Source of the DNA: Rhizobium rhododendri
GTDB lineage: Bacteria; Pseudomonadota; Alphaproteobacteria; Rhizobiales; Rhizobiaceae
NCBI RefSeq assembly: GCF_007000325.2
Contig: NZ_CP117268.1
Coordinates: forward strand, 682,001 to 746,000
Length of the DNA stretch: 64,000 nucleotides
Direction: 5' to 3'
The position numbers and the translations under genes were made by a program. The first letter of the stretch is position 1. Every line of letters begins with the position of its first letter. Under the pieces are notes generated by a model. That model had not been told where the DNA came from, searched no databases, and worked only from the letters and a program-made list of their open reading frames with translations. Shown one piece after another: positions 16,901-25,450 of this stretch.

Positions 16901-17947
16901 ATGAAAGTTGGTCTGCTACATCCCCGAACCGGCGTTGCCGGCATGTGGGCGCCATCCATGGATGCGGCCGCCCTGGTGGCGGCGGCCGAGATCAACGCTG
17001 CCGGCGGCATCCTCGGCGAGGAGATCGAACTGGTGTTCGGCGATTGCGGCTTTTCCAACGGCGAGGCGCTGGCTGCCGTCAATATGCTGCTGGAGGTCGA
17101 TGGTGCCGAGGCGATCATCGGCGGCCATCCGAGCAATATCCGCGACACGATCAGTGATCGGGTGTCGCACCGCGTTCCCTATATCTACACGCCGCAATAT
17201 GAAGGTCTTGCCTGCGGTCCCTCGACCATCGCCATCGGTAGCGTCGATCACGAATTGATGGCGCCGGCGCTACACTGGTTTCGAAACGACAAGCGCGCCG
17301 AGCGCTTCTTCTTCGTCGGCAATGACTACATCTGGCCGCGTTCGGCGCTGGCGACCACCCGGCAACTGATGTTGCAGCAGGGCGGCAAGCTCGTCGGTGA
17401 CCTGCTGGTGCCGACCCATCCAATTGATTACACGGCGGTCTTGCGGCAGATCGCCCGCAGCGGCGCGCAGGTTGTGATCCAGGCGCTGGTCGGCCAATGT
17501 TCGGTCGAATTTAACCGAGCCTTCGCCGCCGCCGGGTTGGACGAAAAGATGCTGCGCTTCGGCCTGATCGTCGACGAGACGGTGATCTGCGGCATCGGCG
17601 CCGATGCCTCGAACAATCTATTCACCGCCGCCAACTACTTTTCCGAACATCATTCGCAATCGAACGATCATTTCCTCGAGCTCTATCACGATGCTTTCGG
17701 CGAATATGCGCCGCCGGTATCGGCTGCGAGCGTCGGCTGCTATGAGGGTTTCCATGTGCTCGCCGGCCTTGCCCGCGACCTCCAATCGCGCGACAGCCGC
17801 AGGCTTGCCCATCACCTGAAGCGTTCCTTGACGCGACCGGCGGCCCGCCACATGCTCAGCGGCAAGCCGGTCGGACGATCTCCGGGGGTCTATCTCGGCC
17901 AGGCCGAAGGCGCCACCCTGCGGGTTGTTGCGGCCTTGGCACACTGA
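16901..17947 (+). CDS. AmiC/UrtA-like periplasmic-binding-fold protein without signal peptide (probable cytosolic amide sensor)
   Basis: A 348-aa type-I periplasmic-binding fold. It starts MKVGLLHPRTGVAGMWAPSMDAAALVAAAEINAAGGILG, the hallmark of branched-chain/amide-binding receptors, followed by IGGHPSNIRDTISD and PYIYTPQYEG. The ATG at 16901 has an AAGGGA box, and residue 1 leads directly into the first beta strand, so there is no export signal. This matches Pseudomonas AmiC, a cytosolic amide sensor that controls an antiterminator, rather than a transporter subunit. No AmiR-like ANTAR protein is visible; the next gene is a MarR regulator. A ligand-sensing role is inferred. Confidence 0.8.
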   Translation: MKVGLLHPRTGVAGMWAPSMDAAALVAAAEINAAGGILGEEIELVFGDCGFSNGEALAAVNMLLEVDGAEAIIGGHPSNIRDTISDRVSHRVPYIYTPQYEGLACGPSTIAIGSVDHELMAPALHWFRNDKRAERFFFVGNDYIWPRSALATTRQLMLQQGGKLVGDLLVPTHPIDYTAVLRQIARSGAQVVIQALVGQCSVEFNRAFAAAGLDEKMLRFGLIVDETVICGIGADASNNLFTAANYFSEHHSQSNDHFLELYHDAFGEYAPPVSAASVGCYEGFHVLAGLARDLQSRDSRRLAHHLKRSLTRPAARHMLSGKPVGRSPGVYLGQAEGATLRVVAALAH

Positions 17948-17950
17948 AGA

Positions 17951-17973
17951 ATAATTGAAAACGAAATATTGTC
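17951..17973. promoter_or_regulatory. AT-rich element, copy 2
   Basis: It starts ATAATTGAAAACGA, the same 14 bases as the copy at 23486, and then diverges slightly (AATATTGTC). It lies 4 nt after the sensor stop and about 135 bp before the MarR gene. The position suits autoregulation of that gene. Confidence 0.5.
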
Positions 17974-18107
17974 AGTTTCCATCCCTGATGCTATCAGGGC
18001 GTCGAGCAGTATTAGGGAATCCGAAATCACTTCATGGCATTTCTGGCGTGTCGACGCCGGCTCGTGTGGTTGAAATGACGCCGGCAGACAACGTCTATTG
18101 CTAGAAA

Positions 18108-18566
18108 ATGAAACTAAAGAAAAGCAAAGTGTCGGGGTGGGAGGAAATGGCTCCAATTCGTCTGAAGGACCAGCTGGCCTATATGATCGCCAGTGTCAAT
18201 CGCCAGCTTGAGCAGGAACTCGAAGAGCGGCTGCGCCCGGGCGGCGTGCCGATCGAGCAGTTTCGCATTCTCGAGGTGCTGGATGCCAGCGAACCTTGTG
18301 CCATGGGCGAAATCGCCGGCCTGTCACTGATTGAGCCGCCGACGCTGACTAAGATCATCGACAAGATGGTGGCCGAAGGACTGGTCTATCGCGCGCCGGA
18401 CCCGAACGATCGCCGCCGCGTGCTGATCCTGACGGCGCCGGGCGGCAAGACGCTGTTCAAGCGGCTGCGGGGGGTCTCAACGGCCCAGGAGCAGCGGATC
18501 GTCGAATTGCTGGAATCCGACCGGGCGGCAGAACTGCGCAACCTGCTGCGAGAATTGATCCAGTAA
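18108..18566 (+). CDS. MarR-family transcriptional regulator
   Basis: A 152-aa winged-helix regulator: a dimerisation helix (LAYMIASVNRQLEQELEE), recognition region GEIAGLSLIEPPTLTKIIDKMVAEGLV and wing DPNDRRRVLILTAPG, which is the diagnostic D-x-R-x-x-R-V pattern. The alternative start at 18147 (MAPIRLK) follows a purine run too closely. The ATG at 18108 lacks a clear box, so the exact N-terminus is uncertain by 13 residues. It is downstream of the AmiC-like sensor and convergent with the amidases, and the repeated AT-rich element upstream suggests it controls the cluster. Confidence 0.85.
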   Translation: MKLKKSKVSGWEEMAPIRLKDQLAYMIASVNRQLEQELEERLRPGGVPIEQFRILEVLDASEPCAMGEIAGLSLIEPPTLTKIIDKMVAEGLVYRAPDPNDRRRVLILTAPGGKTLFKRLRGVSTAQEQRIVELLESDRAAELRNLLRELIQ

Positions 18567-18975
18567 ATGGATGACAGTGGCGGTCGGCTGGCGGGCCATC
18601 GACCGCTGTGACCGCGACGAAGCCTGCTGATACGTAGGATGAAACGGTCACGCGATGAAAACCATCGGTGTTTGTCAAAGAGCAAGTCGGACCGGGCGCT
18701 GAAAGCTGCCCAGCGGCTGGTTCGTGGAGTGGTGGTTATCCTCTGTCAGGATCTGATCCTTAGCTGCGCTGAGTCTTCGTCTGCCTCTCTTTCCAGCTAA
18801 GGAAAGCATCCGGGCCTCCTTGTTTCGCTTCCGGCGGGCGAAAAAAGAAATTTCAACATCCTAAGTGAGAGCGAAGCGCTGGAACCTGCCCGAGCAGATG
18901 CAGCCACAAGATCCGCAGGCGCTGAATTGACATACGCACTCCATCTTCTGCGCGTCTGCCGGCCGCCGTCTCGCC
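18567..18975. other. Convergent intergenic region with a 9-bp inverted repeat
   Basis: No gene is supported here. CCTTAGCTG at 18758-18766 is repeated inverted as CAGCTAAGG at 18794-18802 with a 27-nt loop. It could form a long-loop hairpin between the convergent MarR and amidase units, but it has no terminator T-tract. Confidence 0.4.
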
Positions 18976-20379
18976 TCAAAACCCCGTCGGGCGGCGAGTG
19001 TGCCAGTCGGTCGCCTGCTGATATGCGTGCGCGACTTTCAGCAGCATCGCCTCGGACCCGTGGATGCCGGCCAGCTGGAAGGCAACGGGACGTCCATCAT
19101 CGGTGAAGCCGCAGGGCAGCGTCACGGTCGGTACGCCGCTGGCGTTGAACGGCGTGGTGAATTTGCCGATGATGTTGAAATCGATGGCGACGGCCGCCCG
19201 GACTTCTTCCCAGGTCGGCGTGCCGCGGCCGAAGACCGGCATGACGAAGACATCGATAGCTTCGGACATGCTGACGATGGCGCCGCGGAATTTGTAGCGC
19301 TCGATGACGCCCTTGCCGATATCGACCGGGTTGGCGCTGCGGCCGGCCTCCATGCCCTGGCTGATCCAGCCGCCATAGCGCGATGCCTGCGACGGATAGG
19401 TTTTTTCGTGGGCCGCTGCCATTTCCATCATAGTCATCGACATGGCGTAGGTCAGCAGCGTGTCGATCGCCGGGAATTTGACGTTTTGGGTCAGCGCGCC
19501 GATCTCCTCGAGGACAGTGATGGCGTCCTTCAGCAGGCCGATCGTTACCGGATCAGCATCTGGCGCAACATAATCCCAGTCGAGGCCGATCTTGATGCCG
19601 CGAGCGCCATAAATGCCGTCGAGCGCTTCGAGGTAGTTGGGAACCGGCGCCCTCAAGGTGGTCGTGTCGTTCCTGTCCCAGCCGGCGAGCGCCTGCAGCA
19701 TGGCGGCGGCGTCCGCGGCTGAACGGGCCATCGGGCCAAGATGGTCGAAGGTGGCGGCAAGATCGAAAATGCCGTAGCGGCTGATCAGGCCCCAGGTCGG
19801 CTTGATGCCGGTCAGTGCGTTGCAGGCCGAGGGAAAGCGGATCGAGCCGCCGGTGTCGGAGCCGATCGCCGCATAGGTGAGGCCGGCCGCCGTCGAGACG
19901 CCGGAGCCGGAGGAGGAGACGCCGGTCCAAAGGTCTTTTTTCCAGGGATTGACCGGCTCGGGCATGTCCGGATGGTGCTCGATCGTCGCGCCCTCGGTCA
20001 TGTGCAGCTTGCCGAGCAGGACGGCGCCGGCCTCGGCCAGTTTGGTCACCACCGTGGCGTCGTAATCCGGCTTGAAATCCTCGTAGATTTTCATGCCGCC
20101 GGTCGTGGTGATGCCCTTGGTGAAGCACAGGTCTTTGACGGCGATCGGGATGCCGTGCATCGGGCCGCGATAGATGCCCTTGGCAATTTCTGTTTCCGCG
20201 GCTTTGGCTTGACGCAAGGCCAGATCGGCGGTGACGGTGGTGTAGCTCTTCAGGCCGGGGTCGTATTTCTCGATGCGCGAAAGGATCGCCTCGGCGACGG
20301 CCACCGGCGAAACGGCGCCGCTTTCGATCTGCTTGGCTACGGATGTCAGGGACTGGAAATGGATGTTTTCGAGGGACAT
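18976..20379 (-). CDS. Amidase-signature family hydrolase (tandem paralogue 1)
   Basis: A 467-aa amidase with Lys in HGIPIAVKDLCFTKG, cis-Ser in GVSSSGSGVSTAAG and nucleophile Ser in GSDTGGSIRFPSA. The C-terminal AHAYQQATDWHTRRP is nearly shared with the next amidase (20404), showing a tandem duplication. It is the last gene of the minus-strand operon that begins at 23442; the gap to its neighbour is 24 nt. No C-terminal allophanate-hydrolase extension is present, so it is not a full AtzF-type enzyme. Likely acts on a downstream amide or allophanate-like intermediate; inference. Confidence 0.9.
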   Translation of the reverse strand: MSLENIHFQSLTSVAKQIESGAVSPVAVAEAILSRIEKYDPGLKSYTTVTADLALRQAKAAETEIAKGIYRGPMHGIPIAVKDLCFTKGITTTGGMKIYEDFKPDYDATVVTKLAEAGAVLLGKLHMTEGATIEHHPDMPEPVNPWKKDLWTGVSSSGSGVSTAAGLTYAAIGSDTGGSIRFPSACNALTGIKPTWGLISRYGIFDLAATFDHLGPMARSAADAAAMLQALAGWDRNDTTTLRAPVPNYLEALDGIYGARGIKIGLDWDYVAPDADPVTIGLLKDAITVLEEIGALTQNVKFPAIDTLLTYAMSMTMMEMAAAHEKTYPSQASRYGGWISQGMEAGRSANPVDIGKGVIERYKFRGAIVSMSEAIDVFVMPVFGRGTPTWEEVRAAVAIDFNIIGKFTTPFNASGVPTVTLPCGFTDDGRPVAFQLAGIHGSEAMLLKVAHAYQQATDWHTRRPTGF

Positions 20380-20403
20380 GCGGCAAAACTCCGTTGTTCG
20401 AAA

Positions 20404-21804
20404 TCAGGAAAGCGGCGGGCGGCGGGTGTGCCAGTCGGTGGCCTGCTGGTAGGCATGGGCAGCCTTCAGCAATTCGGCTTCCGAGAGATGCGGGCCGATC
20501 AGCTGCACGCCGAGCGGCATGCCGACAGCCGACAGGCCGCAGGGCATGGTGACGCTGGGGCTGCCGGCGATGTTGAACGGCGCAGTGTAGCCGAGGAAAC
20601 CGTGCAAATTCTTCAGATGGGCGTCCATTTCGTCGTAGCGCGCGCCGATAAAGGGATAGACCGGCGAGATCAGCGCATCGATGCCGACGAACATACGCGC
20701 CAGTTCGCCCTTGAAACGGTCCTGGGTGATGTAGGCCTTGGCCATGTCGATCGGGCTGTAGGCGAAGCCGCGCTCGAGGGCGGCGGCAAGCTGCGGGCCG
20801 AACAGTGCCTTGTCCGCTTCAAAGACCGGCTGGTGAAAGCTGGCGCTTTCGGCATCGGTGATGATCATCTGCGCCGACGTCGCGGCCCTGCGGTCCGGGA
20901 CCTTGACGGGGACGATGATGGCGCCCAGATCGGCAAAGACGGCGATCACGTCCATGATCGCGGCGATCGTCTCGTCATCGACGCCAGTTTCGAGATAAGC
21001 CTCGTCGACGCCGATGCTAAAACCGCGGGCGCCGCGCACCCCGTCGAGCGCGGCCAGATAGTCGGGCGTCGGGGCCGACACGCTCGTCGGGTCCATCGGG
21101 TCGGGGCCGGCAAAGGCGTTGAACATCGCTGCGGCGTCGGCAGCGCTGCGGGCCATCGGGCCGATGGTGTCGAGCGAATCAGCCAATGGAAAGACGCCGT
21201 AGCGGCTGGTGCGGCCCCAGGTCGGTTTGAGGCCGGTGACGCCGTTGGCGGCCGAGGGAAAGCGGATCGAGCCGCCGGTGTCGGTGCCGAGGCTGGCAAA
21301 GCACAGGCCCGCCGCCGTCGCCGCCCCCGAGCCGGAGGACGAGCCGCCTGGCCAATAGTCGCTGTTCCACGGATTGAGGCAGCGACCGAGCGCTGGGTGA
21401 TGCTCGCCGAAGGCGCCTTCGTGCAGATGCAGTCGGCCAAGGATGATGGCGCCGGCTGTTTTCAGGCGGTGGACGATGGTGGCGTCCTTGTCCGAGACGA
21501 AATCCTTGTAGGCGAGCGAGCCAAAAGTCGAGGCGACGCCCTTGGTGTGGAACAGGTCTTTTATGGCAATCGGCACGCCATGCAGGGGGCCGCGGTAGCG
21601 GCCGGAATCGATCTCCGCCTTGGCCACAGCTGCGTCCGCCATAGCGCTGTCGGCTGCAATGGAGAGATAGGAATTCAGCGCCGGATCGACGGTTTCGATG
21701 CGCGCCAGCATCGCCTCGGTGAGCGTGACCGGGGACAGGTCGTGGCTGGCGATCAGGGCGGAGACCTCGAGAAGGGAGGCATAGTGCAGGTCGGTGACGG
21801 TCAA
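20404..21804 (-). CDS. Amidase-signature family hydrolase (tandem paralogue 2)
   Basis: A 466-aa amidase with the triad in HGVPIAIKDLFHTKG, GGSSSGSGAATAAG and GTDTGGSIRFPSAANG. I start it at the TTG at 21802-21804 (LTVTDLHYASLL), preceded by GAGG and 13 nt after the upstream amidase stop. The longer open frame would overlap that gene by more than 140 nt and adds a low-complexity basic leader. Its length then equals that of the paralogue at 18976. The two may act on sequential or alternative amides released by the AtzE-like enzyme. Confidence 0.88.
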   Translation of the reverse strand: MTVTDLHYASLLEVSALIASHDLSPVTLTEAMLARIETVDPALNSYLSIAADSAMADAAVAKAEIDSGRYRGPLHGVPIAIKDLFHTKGVASTFGSLAYKDFVSDKDATIVHRLKTAGAIILGRLHLHEGAFGEHHPALGRCLNPWNSDYWPGGSSSGSGAATAAGLCFASLGTDTGGSIRFPSAANGVTGLKPTWGRTSRYGVFPLADSLDTIGPMARSAADAAAMFNAFAGPDPMDPTSVSAPTPDYLAALDGVRGARGFSIGVDEAYLETGVDDETIAAIMDVIAVFADLGAIIVPVKVPDRRAATSAQMIITDAESASFHQPVFEADKALFGPQLAAALERGFAYSPIDMAKAYITQDRFKGELARMFVGIDALISPVYPFIGARYDEMDAHLKNLHGFLGYTAPFNIAGSPSVTMPCGLSAVGMPLGVQLIGPHLSEAELLKAAHAYQQATDWHTRRPPLS

Positions 21805-21817
21805 GAGAAAACCTCGC

Positions 21818-23239
21818 TCAGGCGGCCCTGGCCGGTTGGAATTGGGCCGGGCGGCGCTCGGTGACGCCGGCAACCGCCTCGTAGGCGGCGCCGATGCGCA
21901 AGATCGTCGGCTCGTCGAAGGGGCGGCCGATGATCTGGGCGCTGAGCGGCAGGCCGTCGGCACCAAAGCCGATCGGCAGGGCCAGGGCGGGGTGGCCGGT
22001 GACGTTGAACGGGCCGGTCAAAATGCCGGCCCAGCGGCCGGCGTCGGGGCCGAAGGCGGAAAAAGGGCCGGCTGTCGTCAGGGCGTTCGGGGCGAGCAGT
22101 GCGTCGTGGGTTTTCAGCAGACCGTTGACGGCCGCGGTCAATTCGCGGCGCAGGCGCTGGGCCTGCACCAAGTCGGAGGCAGACAGCACGGCGCCTGAAA
22201 TCAGCTGCTGATAGGCGTAGCGGCCATAGGCATAGGGCCGGGTTTTCAGGTCGGATTCGTGGATGGCGTAGGCTTCGGCAAACAGGATGACACGGTTGCA
22301 GGCGTCGAACTGCTCGAAGGGCGGCATGTCGACCTCCTCGACGATGGCGCCGAGGGCTGACATCTGTTGAGCTGCCGCGTCGAGGGCGTCGGTCGCCTCC
22401 TTGGTGAGCGACGGATTGTCGATAAAAAATTTCCGGGTATAGCCGATCCTAAGGCCGGCAATACCCTGGCTGAGCGGCGCGCAAAAATCTGGGACAGGGA
22501 CATTGGCCGAGGCCGGGTCTCGCGGGTCGTAACCGGCAATCACCTGCATGGTGAGTGCGGCATCCTCGACCGACCAGGACAGCGGGCCGCAATGGTCAAG
22601 CGAATAGGCGAGCGGAAAGGCGCCGCGGCGCGAGACGCGGCCATAGGTCGCCTTGAGACCGACGACGCCGCAAAAGGCGGCCGGCCCGCGGATCGAGCCG
22701 CCGGTGTCGGAGCCCATCGCCATGCGCATCATTCCGGCGGCGACGGCCGCGGCCGAACCGGAGGAGGAGCCGCCGGTGAAATGATCGAGATTCCAGGGGT
22801 TGCGGGCAGGCGGGAAGGGCAGGTCGAAACTCGGGCCGCCAATGGCGAATTCGAAGGTGCCAAGCTTGCCGAGCAGCACGCCGCCGCCGGCCGAAAGTTT
22901 TTCCTGCACGGCGCAATCGGATTTTGGCACGTTGTCGCGCAACAGGTTGGAATGGCAGGTGGTGCGGATGCCGGCGGTATCGTAGAGATCCTTCAGGCCG
23001 TAGGGGATACCGTGCATCGGGCCATGGTCGAGACCCTGGGCGAAATTGGCGTCGGCCCTGTCGGCATCGGCAAGGGCGCGCTCGGTCGTGACCAGAACGA
23101 AAGCATGAATGTCGGGGTCTGTGGCCCTGATCGTTGCCAGGGCATCTTCGGTGAGCTGGCGCGAGGTCAGCGTTCCGGCGCGCAACGCGGCGCCGGCTTC
23201 GGCGATGGATAAAAGGTGGAGCGGCTTGGAAACGGTCAT
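21818..23239 (-). CDS. AtzE-like amidase (1-carboxybiuret hydrolase/GatA-like)
   Basis: A 473-aa amidase: Lys in YGLKDLYDTAG, cis-Ser in GGSSSGSAAAVAAGM and nucleophile in GSDTGGSIRGPAAFCG, with an RGPAAFCGVVGLKATYGRV block typical of the AtzE group. It follows a 66-aa partner gene by 2 nt. In cyanuric-acid degraders the heteromer AtzE-AtzG hydrolyses 1-carboxybiuret, AtzG being a tiny GatC-like stabilising subunit. The same gene pairing here supports an AtzEG-type complex. No cyanuric-acid ring-opening hydrolase is present in the window, so the substrate may be a different ureide. Confidence 0.85.
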   Translation of the reverse strand: MTVSKPLHLLSIAEAGAALRAGTLTSRQLTEDALATIRATDPDIHAFVLVTTERALADADRADANFAQGLDHGPMHGIPYGLKDLYDTAGIRTTCHSNLLRDNVPKSDCAVQEKLSAGGGVLLGKLGTFEFAIGGPSFDLPFPPARNPWNLDHFTGGSSSGSAAAVAAGMMRMAMGSDTGGSIRGPAAFCGVVGLKATYGRVSRRGAFPLAYSLDHCGPLSWSVEDAALTMQVIAGYDPRDPASANVPVPDFCAPLSQGIAGLRIGYTRKFFIDNPSLTKEATDALDAAAQQMSALGAIVEEVDMPPFEQFDACNRVILFAEAYAIHESDLKTRPYAYGRYAYQQLISGAVLSASDLVQAQRLRRELTAAVNGLLKTHDALLAPNALTTAGPFSAFGPDAGRWAGILTGPFNVTGHPALALPIGFGADGLPLSAQIIGRPFDEPTILRIGAAYEAVAGVTERRPAQFQPARAA

Positions 23240-23241
23240 CG

Positions 23242-23442
23242 TCAGTCCTTTTCAACGAGGCTGTAGACGTGCGCGGGTTCGGCGGCGGCTGTTCGCGGCT
23301 GGCGCAGCCAGTGAAGGGCGGCCAGCAGCCGCCCGGCAACGGCATAGGTGCCGGCAGCGCGATCGGCCGGCGGCACGACTCCGGCATCGTGGAAGCGTTG
23401 TTCGATGGCAGCGATATCGGGCGGTGAGGGGGGGTGCGTCAT
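23242..23442 (-). CDS. AtzG-like small amidase partner (DUF4089-type)
   Basis: A 66-aa helical protein (IAAIEQRFHDAGVVPPAD, then a helix AGRLLAALHWLRQP and an acidic C-terminus HVYSLVEKD). Size, composition and position directly before an AtzE-like amidase match AtzG, a GatC-like partner needed for AtzE folding and activity. An AGGAGAT box precedes its ATG. It is the first gene of the four-gene minus-strand amidase operon and is divergent from the importer at 23771. Confidence 0.75.
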   Translation of the reverse strand: MTHPPSPPDIAAIEQRFHDAGVVPPADRAAGTYAVAGRLLAALHWLRQPRTAAAEPAHVYSLVEKD

Positions 23443-23770
23443 GGTCGATCTCCTTCAGGATCTCGCCACGTTAATGTAAAAATTGATAATTGAAAACGAT
23501 AATATCTATTGGTGAAATATTAGCCCGGATGCCACTTTTTTGCACTGCAGCATTCAATTTTACGCCCTATCATATTGGCAACGCGCAACATTCCAACGCG
23601 TCGCAAAGATGCACGCTTCGTTGGAAATAATTAAAATGCTTTAATTTTTAATATTTTACAATTCGTTAGAGCAATTTCGTCGGTGCTGTCGTGCTACCGG
23701 CTCGGCGGCTGGCACGGGCTTTGCAAGATAGTCTCCGAACACGGCGCATCCGCGGACAGGAGAAAGCACG
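23443..23770. promoter_or_regulatory. Divergent promoter region with AT-rich element copy 3
   Basis: This 328-bp AT-rich region separates the amidase operon from the importer operon. The 21-bp element at 23486-23506 begins ATAATTGAAAACGA and ends TAATATC; related sequence occurs at 16652 and 17951. A second AT-rich block lies near 23627-23660. Promoters for both directions must lie here, but I could not fix -35/-10 boxes. Confidence 0.5.
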
Positions 23771-25372
23771 ATGACACCACTGAGAATGCGAGGCCTTTTC
23801 AAATCGGCTGCCTTTGCAGCCTTTGCAGCGATGGCTGCCGCCGGCTTTACCGCCCCGGCATCGGCGGAAACGGTGCTGCGCGTCGCCATGACGGCAGCCG
23901 ACATTCCCGATTACACGGGCGCCCCGGACCAAGGTTATGAAGGCTATCGCTTTGCCGGCTACACGCTCTTTGATGCGCTGGCGCTCTGGGATCTGTCGAG
24001 CTCCGACAAGGCGGCCGATATCAAGCCCGGTCTCGCCACCTCCTGGACGATTGACCCCGCCAACAGCAAGCGCTGGATCTACAAGCTTCGCCAGGGCGTC
24101 AAATATCATGACGGCTGCGACTGGAACGCCGATTCCGCCATCTGGAATTTCGACCGCGTCCGCGATCCGAAATCGCCGCAGTTCAACCCGCGCCATGTCG
24201 GCCAGATGGGCACCTATGTCGCCAACATCGCCAGCGTCGACAAGATCGACGACTACACCATCGCCATCAACACCAAGGTCGCCAACTCGCTGTTTCCCTA
24301 CGAAATGGCGATGTATTACATGATTTCCAATTGTGCGGTCACCGCCGACAAGAATGATTACAAGGCCTATGCGGCAGCCCCTTCCGGCACAGGGCCCTAC
24401 AAGTTCAGCTCCGTCAGTCCGCACGAGCGGCTGGAACTTGTGAAGAACGACAAATATTGGGACCCCGCCCGCGTGCCAAAACATGACCGGCTGGTGCTGC
24501 TGCCGATGCCAGAGGCCTCGACCCGCGCGGCCGCCCTGCTCTCCGGCCAGGTCGACTTCGTCGAGGCGCCGTCGCCCGACACCATTCCGCGCCTGAAGGG
24601 CGCCGGCATGCAGATCGTCACGGTGCCCTATCCGCACAACTGGGACTACATGTTCCGCATGGACGTCCCGCCGTTCAACAATCTTAAGGTTCGTCAGGCA
24701 GCCAACTATGCCGTCAACCGTCAGGACATGGTCGACATGCTGCAGGGCGTGGCCACCGCCGCGACGCAGACGCTGATCCCGTCGCAAGCGTGGTACGGCA
24801 AGCCGGTCACCTATGACTATGATCCGGACAAGGCCAAGGCGCTGCTGAAGGAAGCCGGCTGCTCCCCGTGCAAGATCAAGGTCGGTATCTCGACCTCGGG
24901 CTCCGGTCAGATGCAGCCGCTGCCGATGAACGAACTGGTCAAGGAGCAGCTCGACGAGGCCGGCTTCGAGGTCGAACTGGTGCCGATGGACTGGAATGCG
25001 TTGATCGGCGTCTTCCTGTCCGGCGCCAAGGGCACCGAATACAATGCCATCAATTTCTCGATGGCGCCGATCGATCCGGTGCAGGGCATCCTGAAGAAAT
25101 GGATGACCAGCTACGCGCCACCGAACTGCTGCAACTGGGGCTTCTACTCCAATCCAGCCGTCGACAAGCTCGGCGCAGAGGCGACGGCCGAATTCGATCC
25201 GGCCAAGCGCGACGCCCTGCTGACCCAGATGAACGAAGCCGTCGTCGCCGACGCTTCAGAACTCTATATCGTCCACGACCTCAACCCGCGCGCCCTGTCG
25301 CCAAAACTTTCCGGCTTCGTCCAGGCCCAGAGCTGGTTTCAGGACCTGACGCCGATCGTCGTAGCCCCCTGA
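23771..25372 (+). CDS. Family-5 (DppA/OppA-type) periplasmic substrate-binding protein
   Basis: A 533-aa binding protein. Residues 1-33 are a signal peptide ending APASAETVL. The mature protein carries the family-5 landmarks: WDLSSSDKAADIKPGLATSWTID, WIYKLRQGVKYHDGCDW, AAAPSGTGPYKF and VRQAANYAVNRQDMVDML. The binding proteins of this family accept peptides, nickel or amide-containing compounds. The gene opens the ten-plus gene transcription unit that runs to urease, so the ligand is probably the amide or ureide degraded by the cluster. A stem-loop follows the stop. Confidence 0.9.
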   Translation: MTPLRMRGLFKSAAFAAFAAMAAAGFTAPASAETVLRVAMTAADIPDYTGAPDQGYEGYRFAGYTLFDALALWDLSSSDKAADIKPGLATSWTIDPANSKRWIYKLRQGVKYHDGCDWNADSAIWNFDRVRDPKSPQFNPRHVGQMGTYVANIASVDKIDDYTIAINTKVANSLFPYEMAMYYMISNCAVTADKNDYKAYAAAPSGTGPYKFSSVSPHERLELVKNDKYWDPARVPKHDRLVLLPMPEASTRAAALLSGQVDFVEAPSPDTIPRLKGAGMQIVTVPYPHNWDYMFRMDVPPFNNLKVRQAANYAVNRQDMVDMLQGVATAATQTLIPSQAWYGKPVTYDYDPDKAKALLKEAGCSPCKIKVGISTSGSGQMQPLPMNELVKEQLDEAGFEVELVPMDWNALIGVFLSGAKGTEYNAINFSMAPIDPVQGILKKWMTSYAPPNCCNWGFYSNPAVDKLGAEATAEFDPAKRDALLTQMNEAVVADASELYIVHDLNPRALSPKLSGFVQAQSWFQDLTPIVVAP

Positions 25373-25382
25373 CCTGACACAG

Positions 25383-25406
25383 CGGCCGCAGCTTTGCCTG
25401 CGGCCG
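25383..25406 (+). terminator. Stem-loop between binding-protein and permease genes
   Basis: A perfect 9-bp GC-rich stem (CGGCCGCAG with CTGCGGCCG) and 6-nt loop, followed by TTTC. It sits in the 78-nt gap before the first permease and likely causes partial termination or mRNA protection so that the binding protein is made in excess. Confidence 0.6.
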
Positions 25407-25450
25407 TTTCGCATCGTGCGACGACAGCCTGATGAAACTGGAGACATTGC

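Noticed and set aside
19741..21864. Very long plus-strand open frame (about 707 codons) opposite the amidases
   Set aside because: It is fully antisense to two amidase genes with complete catalytic motifs and has a Gly/Asp/Arg-rich composition typical of GC-rich shadow frames.
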